Positions 12,740-24,200 of a DNA stretch of 64,000 nucleotides are shown one piece after another. The DNA is taken from positions 5,465 through 69,464 of the forward strand of contig CAUDNR010003557.1 of NCBI GenBank assembly GCA_958430865.1, given 5' to 3'. Origin of the DNA: Entrophospora sp. SA101 (Eukaryota; Glomeromycota; Glomeromycetes; Entrophosporales; Entrophosporaceae). Every line of letters starts with the position of its first letter. Positions within the stretch are counted from its first letter, which is position 1. The position numbers were made by a program, and so were the translations under genes. Below the pieces are notes generated by a model, which worked only from the letters and a program-made list of their open reading frames with translations, searched no databases and was not told the DNA's origin.

Positions 12740-13180
12740 ACATGCAAGTAAATTTGTAAATGATTTAACAAAGTTGTTGAATGAACCAGACTTTTATGAC
12801 GTAGAAGTTAAAGTTGGAGTGGTCCGGGATGATGTTGGAATCTTTAATATAAAGCTCATTCAAACATTTTAAAGGCTGCACCTTCATACTTTAAAAGCAG
12901 CTCTATCAAATAGTCGTAATAAAAATCCCGAGCATTGTGACATGCGATGAATTTGATTTTATTGATTGATAGTTTATAATCTTTGAAAATTCGACAGCGT
13001 CTCACGTTTCTTTTTAAAATCCGATAATTTGAAAGATTTGAAAAACAAATGCTTATATCAAGGTATTATTATTTAAGTTTAGAAGAAGCTGGTACTTGGA
13101 ATTGTGTTATTAAATGGGAATCAGACAAATTGAAAATTTGGAAGAAGAAACAATGGAATAAAGATAATTTTAAGAGTTAA
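12740..13180 (+). pseudogene. BTB/BACK-domain protein remnant
   Basis: The frame from 12747 reads SKFVNDLTKLLNEPDFYDVE, then a VKVG turn. After a one-base shift near 12852 it continues as KAHSNILKAAPSYFKSS. This is the start of a BTB fold (DxxxxVG, FxAHxxVLxxxSxYFxxxL). After a gap, RYYYLSLEEAGTWNCVIKWE at about 13053-13112 matches the BACK region that follows BTB in the large BTB-containing families of this fungal group. At least two shifts and stops (TGA after CDMR) break it. The C-terminal domain is absent. Confidence 0.65.
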
Positions 13181-14077
13181 AGAATATACTAAATAAAAAT
13201 TAGAATAATTATAACGACATTAATATAGTAAATGGTATATATATATATTAGATTTGATGTTTTTGAATAATTGATAAAATGTTAAAAGATAAAGATTTTT
13301 CTCTTTAATTCCAAATGCACTCTCTTTAAATGAATGTTCACTCAATAAAAATAACTTTATCCGTGCGTTGTTCATTTTTCGCCTTGATCACGTATCTTAA
13401 TTACGTTGTGTTTGTGATCATTTCATTGACATTTGTTATATTAAGGTTATTTTGATTATATTGAGAGATATGGTCAAGAGAAGAGTTAGGAAGAGAGTTA
13501 TTCTTCAACCAAGTCGAAAACCAACTCTTTAAATATATTTTCGAGTAGTACAATTTAATTTATTAGACTATTTTAAAGGTTTGTCATATGGTTGCTTCCA
13601 ACTTCTTAAATTCAAACTATTTGTTATTTGTTAACGAAATTGTTGGTGAAGTGATTGTTGACAAAATGAATCAAATCAACATTTATTTTTACATTATCAA
13701 ATTCATGATTTTAAAATTTTGTGCTGCCAGAATGGTCTGATGTAAATAAACATATATATAAAAATATACATAATAATAAAATATAATGAAAAAAAATGAT
13801 TTTTTTTGAACCTCTAATTTTAGTAAAAATAAATTGTTGACACATATAATTAGGCTTACTCAAAATGAAATTATTTTTGAATGTCATCCAGATGTCTGGA
13901 ATTTGAGTTCAAACTCAAATGAACATTAACATAAAGTGTAACGTCAACCAATTCATTTATATTTTCATCATCAATTTCAGTATCAATTCCATGACTTTGT
14001 CTACCAAACAAATTTTCCTAGACTATAAATATATATATTAAGTTTAATAATAAGCGGGATTAATTAATTTTCGTAAT
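13181..14077. other. AT-rich spacer, nothing identified
   Basis: No ORF above background, no RNA gene and no repeat with defined ends was seen. Confidence 0.4.
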
Positions 14078-14493
14078 AATATATGGGCCATACTGCAACA
14101 AAACCAGACAAAGTGAACATTGGTATTACCAAGAATTTCAGGGATCAAAATTTAGTAATGTGATTATTAAAATCTTCCATTTGTTATCCTCTTGATATAT
14201 AGAATTACCTCTATATAAAAATAGTTAATATGAAGCTAATTTACATCAGATCTACTATGGAACCAAAGAATTATAGCACCATTAGAAGTATTTTGAAGAA
14301 GGAACAAGGTGAAAAAATTGCTCCTTATATTTTTAAATTAGCAGATACTAAATCCTTGCAAACATATTTAGATAAAGAAAGGATTACCTATGAAATTTAC
14401 CAAGAAGAAAGAAAAATAATAAACACTAAGAAAAGAACATTAACACAGAACCACAAAAAACCTAGAAAGAAAAGAAAATCAGTAGAGAAATAA
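14078..14493 (+). CDS. Repeat-borne ORF (MKLIYIRST family), unknown function
   Basis: An 87-codon frame starts at 14230 with MKLIYIRSTMEPKNYSTIRS and ends in a very basic Lys/Arg tail. The upstream stretch 14078-14175 can be read in a nearby frame as KPDKVNIGITKNFRD. Both parts recur at 51051-51245 in the opposite orientation, with conservative changes, and the upstream part alone recurs at 32812-32862. Recurrence with amino-acid conservation suggests a once-functional protein of a mobile unit. I do not recognise the family. It is convergent with the TGA-as-Trp ORF at 14517-15303, only 23 bp away. Confidence 0.4.
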
Positions 14494-14516
14494 TTTGCTG
14501 TATAATATAATGAATA

Positions 14517-15303
14517 TTATCTTTTAAAAATTAAAGATATTAAAAAAAGATTTGTTAAAAAAGAATTAGTATGAGTTGGTTTGACTTGCTTAGGTTTTAC
14601 TTCAATTGTTTGTTCTTGTTTCTTTTTTAAGTGAATTTTCTCACTTATCTTTTTTGTAAACTGTAGTAGTTTGCTCTTTTTCCTTGGTAATGCTGGCAAA
14701 GATTTGTTGGCTAAATGTAGTTCTTGTTTTAGTTGCTGGATTGCTTGGGCTTGCCAACTTATCTCCTGATTCTTAACTGCTTCTAATTGCTCTAATTTCT
14801 CAGCTAATTGTCTTTCTCTTCATTCTTTGGCTACTTCTAAGGCTTCAAAGTGAGTTTCAGCATCTAATCTTGCCTCTTTAGTTTTTTTGCTTTCAATTTT
14901 CAATAATTTCAATAGTTTTAATTATTTTGCTATTTCTCACTTCATTTCTTAATTGCTCAATGAATTCTTCTTTTCAATTATCTTTATCTATTTTTATTTC
15001 TTCATCAGTTGGCTCATAATATTTTGAAACTACTTCAGTAATGTTATTTTCAAAGTTTTTATAATCCTTTTCAATTCTTTCTTTTTCCTTAGTTAATTTA
15101 TACTTTTCTAATTCTAAATTTTCTTTTTGTAATCCCAATCTTGTAATTATTAAAGTATCAATAATACCATCTTTATATTCATCTGTTACTAGACATTTAT
15201 TCTTAATCAACTCCACTAACATTTCTTCTAGTTCTTCAGCTTTCTTTTTTAATTGTATTAATTCTTGATTATTTTCAGGTGCTGGAATTCCTTTTACTAC
15301 CAT
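14517..15303 (-). pseudogene. Coiled-coil protein read with TGA = Trp (locus A)
   Basis: From ATG 15303 the frame encodes an Asp/Glu/Lys-rich coiled coil of ~260 residues ending in the stop at 14517. Three in-frame TGA codons fall where Trp fits well: after KDN (before KEEF), after IEN (before KQK) and after AKE (before RERQ). One frameshift lies near 14885. The only TAA/TAG met is the one created at that shift. One TGG is also used (EISWQ). The C-terminus has a basic KKISEKIHLKKK segment and ends in a short hydrophobic tail. No introns were seen. TGA=Trp is the rule in mollicutes, so endobacterial origin is inferred. The function is unknown. Confidence 0.6.
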
Positions 15304-15325
15304 AATATATTATTTTAATAAAATT

Positions 15326-15600
15326 TTATATTGGTTTTGGACAAGTAATGTTTTTAAATTCATCCCTTACAAATGGGCAAATATTATTATAAAGGTATTC
15401 TTGCCTTTTATAATCCAAAGGAGGTGGTGTTAACACTAAAATAGATAAAGATTTAATTTCTTCAAAAATATCTGCTTTCTTGGTTTTCAATAAATTGAAC
15501 TCAACAAAAGGTCCATTAGCAATTTCTTGAACTTTCACTGTACCAAAATTAGATGCTTCAAAAAGAAAATGTTGATACTTTTGTAAACCATTTAGTTTCT
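15326..15600 (-). pseudogene. DUF7869-type transposase C-terminal fragment
   Basis: The C-terminal ~90 codons, from KYQHFLFEASNFG to ITCPKPI and stop, match the last part of the fuller copy at 47789-48713 nearly residue for residue. The upstream part is cut by the assembly gap at 15601. The element lies head to tail with the TGA-as-Trp ORF, with 22 bp between them. Confidence 0.65.
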
Positions 15601-15610
15601 NNNNNNNNNN
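15601..15610. other. Assembly gap (10 N)
   Basis: Ten N. Continuity across this point is not proven by sequence. Confidence 1.
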
Positions 15611-16301
15611 AAGAGGAGAAATAAGCCTTTTATTTAAAAAAGAATTCAGATTAATTTAATTCAAGGTTATAAAGTTACAGGTCCTGTGACAAAACTTTTT
15701 GAACCCCCCACATACATTACTCATTATTTATTTTTACTATATGAATTTTGCATGTATCTTTATTTGTTATTTAATAGAATTGCTAAGGAAATTTATATGG
15801 TATTATTTAAATTTTAAAATGAAGTATTTTGTTCTGATGAATGGCAGCTTAATAAATTATTTAATAATGGAATAAAAATCATTAATATGCTAAATATTAG
15901 TTAAATAGCATCTCTGACATTGCTTGATCTTGGGTAAACTTTTAGAAAAGTTAAAAATGCACATATTATATAATTTTGTAAATTATATGATCAATTAGCC
16001 TTGTTTTTCTTGTTTTTTTTTCCTTTAAAGATTATTATTTTTATTCAACAAAAAGATCTGCACAGAATTTAGCCAATTAGAATTTCTTTTCATAATGTCG
16101 ATCATTACAGGATATTATCTCTGGTTGAATTTAGCCAATCAGAATTTCTTCTAGAATTTTTCATACCATCGATCATTATGGTATTTAGTATCTCCATCTA
16201 TGGAAATATCCATGACTGAAATATTACATCACGACCAATGGCCATTTTTCTATATATAATTGTAACGGTTATGCCACACAATGCACAGTGTCACATGAAA
16301 G
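15611..16301. other. Spacer with a two-copy ~62-bp tandem repeat
   Basis: GAATTTAGCCAAT, AGAATTTCTT and CGATCATTA occur in the same order at about 16065-16126 and 16127-16190. No gene is visible in the rest. Confidence 0.6.
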
Positions 16302-16800
16302 ATTATTCCTATTCCTATTTCTATATTTATATGCAAATATTTATTTAGAATTAGTAATTAGTTGATAAGCATATTATTGGAGAGTAGAATAGCACACGTC
16401 ATGTTATTTGTACTGCTCCAAGAGGTATAAATACCTTTGGCTTTAGACCAAGTTAAAATAATTAATAATTGATAATATTGTTAATATTGTTAATAACAAC
16501 CTTGATAACAATAACATAATAATAACTCTTAATAAATATATATATAACCTTACATAAAATAGTCTTTGACTGTAAGTAACTAATAAGCCCAGTGTGCTTG
16601 ACCCCCAGCCCTTCTGATAATTAATGGTCTGGCCAACCTTTAATTATTAGTTGGGAACCCTTTTAATTATTCAGATACCTCTCAAGGGGATGCCATTGGG
16701 ATATAGTTAGTTAAAGAACCTAGGTACCTTTTATCCAAGGGGATAAAATAAGTATTGACTGTAAAACAGTAGGTGAAGGACTGTCCTAGCTGTGTGTCAA
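16302..16800 (+). repeat. LTR-like repeat, plus-orientation arm
   Basis: This ~500-bp block is found inverted at 16985-17480 (interrupted by a MITE) and again, on the minus strand, at 50490-51019. Shared words include GGAGAGTAGAATAGCACAC, TATAAATAC followed by the GGCTTTAGACCAAGTT region, and AACCTTGATAACAA. Internally, a unit with GACTGTAAAACAGTAGG and a GTCCTAG word occurs at about 16757 and 16848. Dispersed copies without coding sequence fit a solo LTR or the arm of a foldback element. The exact termini are unresolved. Confidence 0.6.
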
Positions 16801-16984
16801 AATATTTGGACTAACCAGACAGAAGGTTGTAAGCTAGTGGAATCAACTGTAAAACAGTAGGCAAAGGAATGTCCTAGTTTTGTGTTGATATAGGTATAAT
16901 TATGGGCTGTAATTTGAGGGCAAAGTAAGACCAGCTGTGTGCCAGACATAAGAATTACCTGGTAGATAGGTAACTTGGATTGCA

Positions 16985-17480
16985 CACTCGCACTATTTTA
17001 TGTAGGATTATATGGGACATGGGACAATAGAAACTGCCTAAACATCAAAATCACGATTTTGAGATAATTGAAAAAAAAGATCTGCATTTCAAGTAATTAC
17101 CAATTGTTTTTAAGAACTTAACAGAAAATATCTCAAAATTTTATTAAGCAAAGTGGATATGGTTTCTAAGCTAAATTTAATCTCTGTAATAAATTGCATG
17201 TAGAAATGCTGTTAACTCAAAATCATGATTTTTGACATTTGGGTCATTTCTATTGTCCATGCCCCATATATTTATTAAGAGTTATTATTGTTATTGTTAT
17301 CAAGGTTGCTATCAATGATTACAATTTTTCTTCTAACTTGGTCTAAAGCCAAGTGTATTTATACCTCTTGGTGCAGTACAAATAATGTGATGTGTGCTAT
17401 TCTACTCTCCAATACTAATTCTAAATAAATATTTACATCAGATGAGTAGGTTAATAAATATAAATATAGAAATATGAATA
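16985..17480 (-). repeat. LTR-like repeat, inverted arm split by a MITE
   Basis: Together with 16302-16800 it forms a long inverted repeat. Between ACTATTTTATGTAGG (left) and TTTATTAAGAGTTATTATTG (right) it is split by the MITE at 17011-17268. The uninterrupted version of the same sequence is present at about 50750-50785. Confidence 0.65.
17011..17268. mobile_element. MITE (~258 bp) with TA target site
   Basis: The left end TATGGGACATGGGACAATAG mirrors the right end, whose reverse complement is TATGGGGCATGGACAATAGA. The similarity extends inward to a CACGATTTTGAG / CATGATTTTGAG pair, giving arms of ~50 bp. TA flanks both sides, and the empty site is visible in the related copy near 50764. 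There is no ORF. Confidence 0.8.
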
Positions 17481-17482
17481 TA

Positions 17483-18065
17483 GTTGGCTTGGTCTAAAGA
17501 CCTCCTAAATTTTGGGCAAATTTTAAAAGTATAGAAGTCACTTTCTGTCCTACCTTTTAAAAAAATAGCTTTATTAGTTGATAGAATATGTCTTTAGTTT
17601 TAATGTAATAGAGAGATTTTCTCAAAAAAATTATTTGTTGTAGAGTTCTATTCTTTTTTAAAACATGTACTTTACTATGCTCGCGAGGAATTTGTCCACT
17701 ATGATCATTTCTAAATTTAGGAAAAATATTACCAAATTTAGACTAGATATTGACTATCGTATCTAAATTTGGCAGTAAGAAAACTAAAATCACGTGAAGT
17801 CCTATTTTTTGAAAAATTTTATTACATTTTTGAACGAATTACAAAATAGTGATGTTAGCCGTTTAAAAATCCTTAGCCGGCTAAGCCGTTTACTACCTAA
17901 ATTGGTAATTTTATTTCTATAACAAGAAAGTAACGCAGAAATCTATTACCAAATTTAGAAATTATGCATGCAGATTATTAGCTGGCTAACATCACTATTA
18001 CAAAATTGCTATTTTGAAATCTGGCTATATGGCGCAGCAATAGGAGGTCTTTAGACCGAGCCAAC
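17483..18065. mobile_element. TIR element (~583 bp)
   Basis: Terminal inverted repeats of 25 bp (17483-17507 and 18041-18065) differ at one position; the core is GGTCTAAAGACCTCCTA. It lies against the end of the LTR-like arm. No clear target duplication was found, and there is no ORF. It contains a second MITE at 17847-17997. Confidence 0.8.
17847..17997. mobile_element. 151-bp hAT-type MITE nested in a TIR element
   Basis: The perfect 14-bp inverted repeat TAGTGATGTTAGCC / GGCTAACATCACTA is flanked by the exact 8-bp direct repeat TTACAAAA (17839-17846 and 17998-18005). The interior has a TTAGCCGGCTAA palindrome. The ends resemble those of the MITE at 2032-2290. Confidence 0.9.
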
Positions 18066-18195
18066 CATAGAAATAAAAATAAAAATAAAAATAAAACGTA
18101 TTACGAAAATAGATGTAATACGGATAAAATAATATTAAATTAAGAAAATAAGATTATAAAAATAGAAATAAATAAAATATAATAATAATAAAAAT

Positions 18196-18256
18196 TAAGA
18201 ATTTCGGAATTAGTTAAATTCGGCCAAAAGAGTGTCCAAATCTAATTCCGGTAACA
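18196..18256 (-). repeat. TTACCGGAATTAGA repeat
   Basis: On the minus strand this contains GTTACCGGAATTAGATTTGG and, 45 bp on, TAATTCCG, giving an inverted pair. The same motif opens the repeats at 25506 and 54488, so it is probably the terminus of a small dispersed element. Confidence 0.55.
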
Positions 18257-21200
18257 CTCTAAACTAAAACATATAAATTTTGTATACATCTATGAAGAGA
18301 CATCGAAAAAGTACAGATTACAGAAAATTTTGATTATAATAATAAAAAGTTTATTAAATTCGGACATGCATAATTATCAAATTAAAAAATCCATGAAAAA
18401 AAAAATCGAGACAAATTTTTTTTTACTCCCGTTTTAAAGCTGGATTGAATGGTGGTGATTTTTTAATAATATTTCAAATTTTTTAACTTTTGAGTATAAA
18501 TGATCCGCACCATATGTACTTGATAAAAATCAGTAAATTCACATAAACATGTAAAATAAATTTTAAATATTATAAATCGCATACTGATTCATATTATAAT
18601 CAAACATAAATATGTAAATTGACTGATCTTGGTTGTTTCAAATATTATATCGGAATGTAAGTAGTAAAAAAGTATTCAATTCATTTGTATGGCATCATTC
18701 TGATTTCAAATTGACACGAATTGGATTTCTATAAATCTGATTAATAGCAATTGGTATCAATTTAACTAATAACCATTTTTGTGCTGTTTGCTGTTAAGTG
18801 AACCTAAAGTTATTAAAAAACCAATTAACACTAATTGGCATGATATCCGTTCAGACATCATTCTACCAGTGCAGGTGGTTCTCAAAGAAGCTGACCCAAG
18901 AACTTTTTTTAAAATAAGGTGATGTCTCAAAATGTAAGCATGCATATTAGAATAATTTGATAACAATGTTAGATTAAATTTTATCAAATGTTGGTTGGAA
19001 TTGAAAATAAAACAAAAATATGGTAATAATATTTTCTTATGCTTAAAAAGATGGTATTAATTTTATTCTAAATTGGCCAAATGAGTTTATCATGAGTGTG
19101 AAGATGTTACTGAATATATAAAGTTATTTTTAGAATTCATGCATGAAATGGTAGTTTAATTATTTTTTTCAATTATTTAAAGTTAAATAAATGCATGGTG
19201 ACTTTTAATAAAACAATCAGTAGACTTAAATTAGAGTTTAGTGAAAATGTTTTTCATGATGCTCAAGTCATCACATGAACTGGAAAGAATCTGATTGTTG
19301 GTTGAATCTTGAACAGCTAATAGATAAAATAAGAAAAAAGATAAAGAATAGTAATTAACTTGACTTATTATTTTATAGATTGTTAAAGCCATACCAATTT
19401 TTGAAATAGAATAAATATCATTTGTAATTCAGAAAAAACAGCCAATTATGAGAGACACTGTTTATGGTATTTCCAAATAATTACACAGATGATAAATTAT
19501 GTAAGCAATGAAGATAATGTTGGAGGAAAGAGGATTATGAAGGGTTGGCCTAAAAGCATTCTGTAAAACAAATGTTTAGTATATATTTATATTTGATTGC
19601 AATAAAAATAAACTACCTTTCATTATTATTTTCTTCTTACAAGTTTCTCTTGAAGAACCTTTGACTTGTTGCGTGAGGCATATCTCAGCAATCCAAGTTG
19701 TCTATAAAAAATCATGCTTGGAAAACATACGAAAAGCACACTGTTTTTCTGTGCAGTTTTCATTGAAGCAATTTAATATTCTACCCGAAACTTCATGGTG
19801 AACTCAACTACATGGAAATGTACCAGGATTGCTAATGATATGCTAAGTAACACTGAAATTATACTTGGAAAGGGTTTCTAGAAAATATTCCAAATGCCTT
19901 TAATTCTGTATCAGTGAAACCTGTTAAATAATTCCAGATGATATTATAGAAGAAGTTGATTGCCATTTTTGAAGGTCTTTATTAATTTCACAGTAAGATA
20001 TAAATTTAAGGGTTATTGTTATGCAAAAATAATTAATGGCTATATATAAAACATACAAACCTCTCCATGTATTTGCTTCTTCAAGTCGTTTTCAATTCAG
20101 TCCTTTAATTTTTGGTCTTTTTGAGTAATTTAAAATTGCACACTAAGATAGAAACCTAAGATTTAACATTGTGCAAAAACAATTAAAGAGTTATATATAT
20201 AAACAAAGCATACAATACTCACCATACATTTACTTCACTTAACTATTCTGTTTGGCCATTTTTGTTCCAACCTTCCCTAGTGCATTTTTCTTGAATTATT
20301 AAAAAAAGTATAATGATTTTCATAAAAAATAAACATAATTAAAAAATAAACACAATAAATGAATAATACATACAAAATAAATGTCTTGGTATTTAACCTG
20401 TCATTTACCTCAATATGTTCCAATTCTTTTGATGAGCTTTAACACCAAGATTGAATAAGTCCTGAATTCTTTAATTTCGCCCAAAGTTGCGATTTAATTA
20501 ATTAGATCTCTTAGAAAAGTCTTTGCTGATTTTTTTAATACTATCACACAAGAAATAAAACCTTTGGAATGGCTGTTTTGTTGACAGAGTACACATACAT
20601 TTTTACCATTATAATGACAAGCCATCTGATTCTGAAACTTCTGGTGAATGATAAAGATTGCTTAACTCAATCAAACTTAGATCACTTGTTTTAAATTGGC
20701 TAATTACCAGTCAGTAGAGATTCTGTAGAACTTTCAATCCCGTACACTATTCTTTTTTGTTCCATATATTTTTTATTTTTTAATTTTTGTACGTAACGGA
20801 ATTTGTGAATTCTGAAAAGTTGATTGGTGGGAGCCAGTCTGTACGATCTTTGATCCCATAAGAGCATGATTTACTTACTACAGAGGTTCAGATGTACGGA
20901 ACACTGGACTTTCGGATTTGGCCATTGAGAGGTTTTGGTCACATATATAATCTATATTTAATAAAATTCTCATCTTATTTATCTTATTTTCTATTAGTTA
21001 AATTAATTGATTGGTAGTTGAAAATTAAATTGATCTATCAATTGATTACATTTTATACCTGTGAGATTACTTTGATTATTAATCATTTCAAAACCAAGAC
21101 AAAATATATATTTGACAAATTTTAATTTATTCAAAATGTTAAAAATTATCACACATTTTTAACTTTCAAATTTTTAAAAATAACAAATACAATGGTTTTT

Positions 21201-21272
21201 CCAAAAATCATAAACATAATCATAATCATAATATATATAAAATAAATAATAATATAAAAAAAAAAAAAATAA
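18257..21272. other. 3-kb intergenic region, no gene assigned
   Basis: A 73-codon minus-strand frame at 18766-18987 and scattered mixed-composition stretches (about 19620-19960 and 20730-20930) may be gene debris. I could not identify a family or splice structure. The last part is the 3' flank of the channel gene. Confidence 0.4.
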
Positions 21273-24200
21273 TTATTTTTTGGAATTCTTAATTTCATTC
21301 AACAAAATTTGCATTTGAGTCAACAATTGATCATTATTATTATTTAACATTTCCTTGAGGTCATCTTTAAGATTTTTTTCTATTCCCTTCATATTATTTT
21401 CAATTTGTTGAAACCTTGAATCAATATCATTTTCTGTTTTTTTTGACACTTCAATGAGTTTGTCTTCAATTTGTTGAAATCTTGAATCAATATCATTTTC
21501 TGTTTTTTCAGACACTTCAACAAGTTTGCTTTCAATCTGTTGAAATTTTGAATCAAAATCATTTTCTGTTTTTTTAGTCACTTCAGCAAGTTCTCTAAGC
21601 CTATCAGAAATATATGGGAGATCTTCTTCATTCTCATTGCTATCATCTGCTGCTTTAATTTTTTTACAAATATCATCAATTGGTGCATCATAGTATCTAA
21701 CAAAAAAAAATTTTTTAAAAGGAATTTATCAAAATGACTTAATTGATTAAATGATTATTATTATATTTACAATATATCAGGAAACCAATTTCTCCAACGA
21801 CGTTGATTAGGAAATAAATAAAATAATTCAATCTCTGTGATAATTTTTGCTTTTTGAGCCAAGAATGCTTCTTTTGTATTATAACGTTGAATTTCGTTGC
21901 TAAGCAAACCAATGAATAAGTTCATTAGGTATACCACAACTATGAATGAAAATGCAACAACTAATACTGTAAGATATGAATCATCTTGCAACACCCAAGC
22001 TCCAAATGCTCCATTATCTCCTAATAAAAAAATCAATCAAATTATATTATTTAGCCTAATTATTATTTTAATGAAATATATAATTAATACCTGTAAGAAA
22101 ATTATACATTGCCAGGATTGAAGAAGAAAATTGTGCAAACATATTTGTGTTGGCATCAGGTTGTTGTATAAGAAATGAATCTTGATTATATGAATTGTTG
22201 TTTGCAAAATATGTATAATATTTATTAACAAGGTTCCAAGGATTGTTGGTATCATTGAAATCAGGGTTGCCTAATGCAGAATTTTGTCTTGGTTTCAATA
22301 ATAAAAAAAATGCATGTGAAAAGCTTAAAATGATTATCATTATTATAATTAAGAACCAAAAGACTTTTTTAGCAACTCCTATAATAATGGCAAAATATGC
22401 TCCAAAATTTTTAAAAACTCTTAGAAATAATATTAATCTTAAATCTAATAATAAATTTGATGCAGAAATCAGTTGAACAGGTGGTGTATTACTATAATGC
22501 AACCATAGAATTGAAGTAACAATTGCTAAGGAGTAGGCACTTAGGTCTATTAATAATTAATATAATATTATTATTAAAAATTAATTAATTATTAACAATT
22601 AATAAATATGATGATAATAAAATAACATCACACCAAAGTAATTCCAGAAATCTTTGATATATCTCAATGGTTTCCAGATAAATTGTCTAACTTCTACTGT
22701 GAGATGAATTGCTCCAAGGACAATTGTTATTGTTAATAATGAATTTCTATTATTATCAGATAACTGATCTGGTGAGGTGGAAGTTGCAATAGCAAAGCTT
22801 AATAAAAATACTATATAAAAAATCAATATTCCAATATAATATCTAAATCCAAAAGTGTTCCATTTATAATCCAAAATTAGTTCAATATTCAAATGCTTGT
22901 ATAATTCTAAAGTATCCAATTCAACTAATTCAACAAATATGCTATTATCTGGCTTATATAATAATTCTTTCAATAATGAGTATTTGGGCTTGTATGTAAG
23001 CAATCCAGGATATGGAATTATCAATCTTACACAAGGTTTAACATCATATCTGTTGTAACGTTTGTATAACTTCATTATAAAGTCTCCAAGAATTATAAAT
23101 ATTATAAATATTATAAATATTATACATATTATAATTATTATAAATAATATAATTATAAATATTCTGGACCTTCTAAAATTAAACCATTTATCTTTAGAAA
23201 TAAAATTTTTATTAACCATTGCATTATAAGTTATTTCTTCATTAGAAATGTTATCATTAAATGGAAATAATATCATTGAAGTTCGAATAAAGAATTTTGA
23301 TGATTTTTGATGATTTTTTTGCAATCTTGGTAATTCTGATATAATTATTTTTAATAAACTAATATTTGTAGTAGTATCCTTTTTAAAATATTTAAAAAAA
23401 AATTCGAATAATTCTTCTACAAGCATGCTATTATTTACATTTAATGCTAATCCTAAAAATTTCTCTCCATGTTTGAAATTATATAAATCATTCAACATAT
23501 ATAAAATCATTTCTTTGTAAGGCTGTCTGGAAATTTGATGTCTATCAATATATGAATAATCATCATCAGTAACATTATTAAAATTAAATAAATAGTCTTC
23601 AATGTTATTCTTTTCTATAGCTGTTTTAATTTCTTCTGCTCTGTGTGAATAATCAACCACACCAATATTTCTGTATTCTCTTATCCCTTGTACAGTTATC
23701 CCTTGTGCACTTTTGTAACGATAATAATAACATCTTTTAATATACTTTGTAAATATTTTAAAATTTTGATTATTAAATGACAAAATGTGCACATATGTAT
23801 CTGTTATTAAAATTAAATCATCATTATTTAGCAATTTACAATATCCAAATTTTTCCCAATCCAAAATGCCATATTCATCAATTTTTGGAAATTTTTCTTT
23901 TATTTCATTATCAATTCTTTGGGCTTTTATATTGATATTTCGAAAACCTTCATTATACTCTACTGCCCATTTAATAGTTTTTCCTGTTTCTATATCAAAT
24001 TTATTTGGCGTTTTATAATCCTCATCATCAAGTTTTTCATATATTTCACTTAATGTTTGTCCTATATATAAATATAAATAATAACTATTTTTTTTTTTTA
24101 TATATATTTGTTGAAAAGAGTCTAATTGTTCTTTGTTAATAATTTCTTTGATGCAAAGTTGATTGTTAATAGCCATAACTATTTTATTATCTGGTATAGT

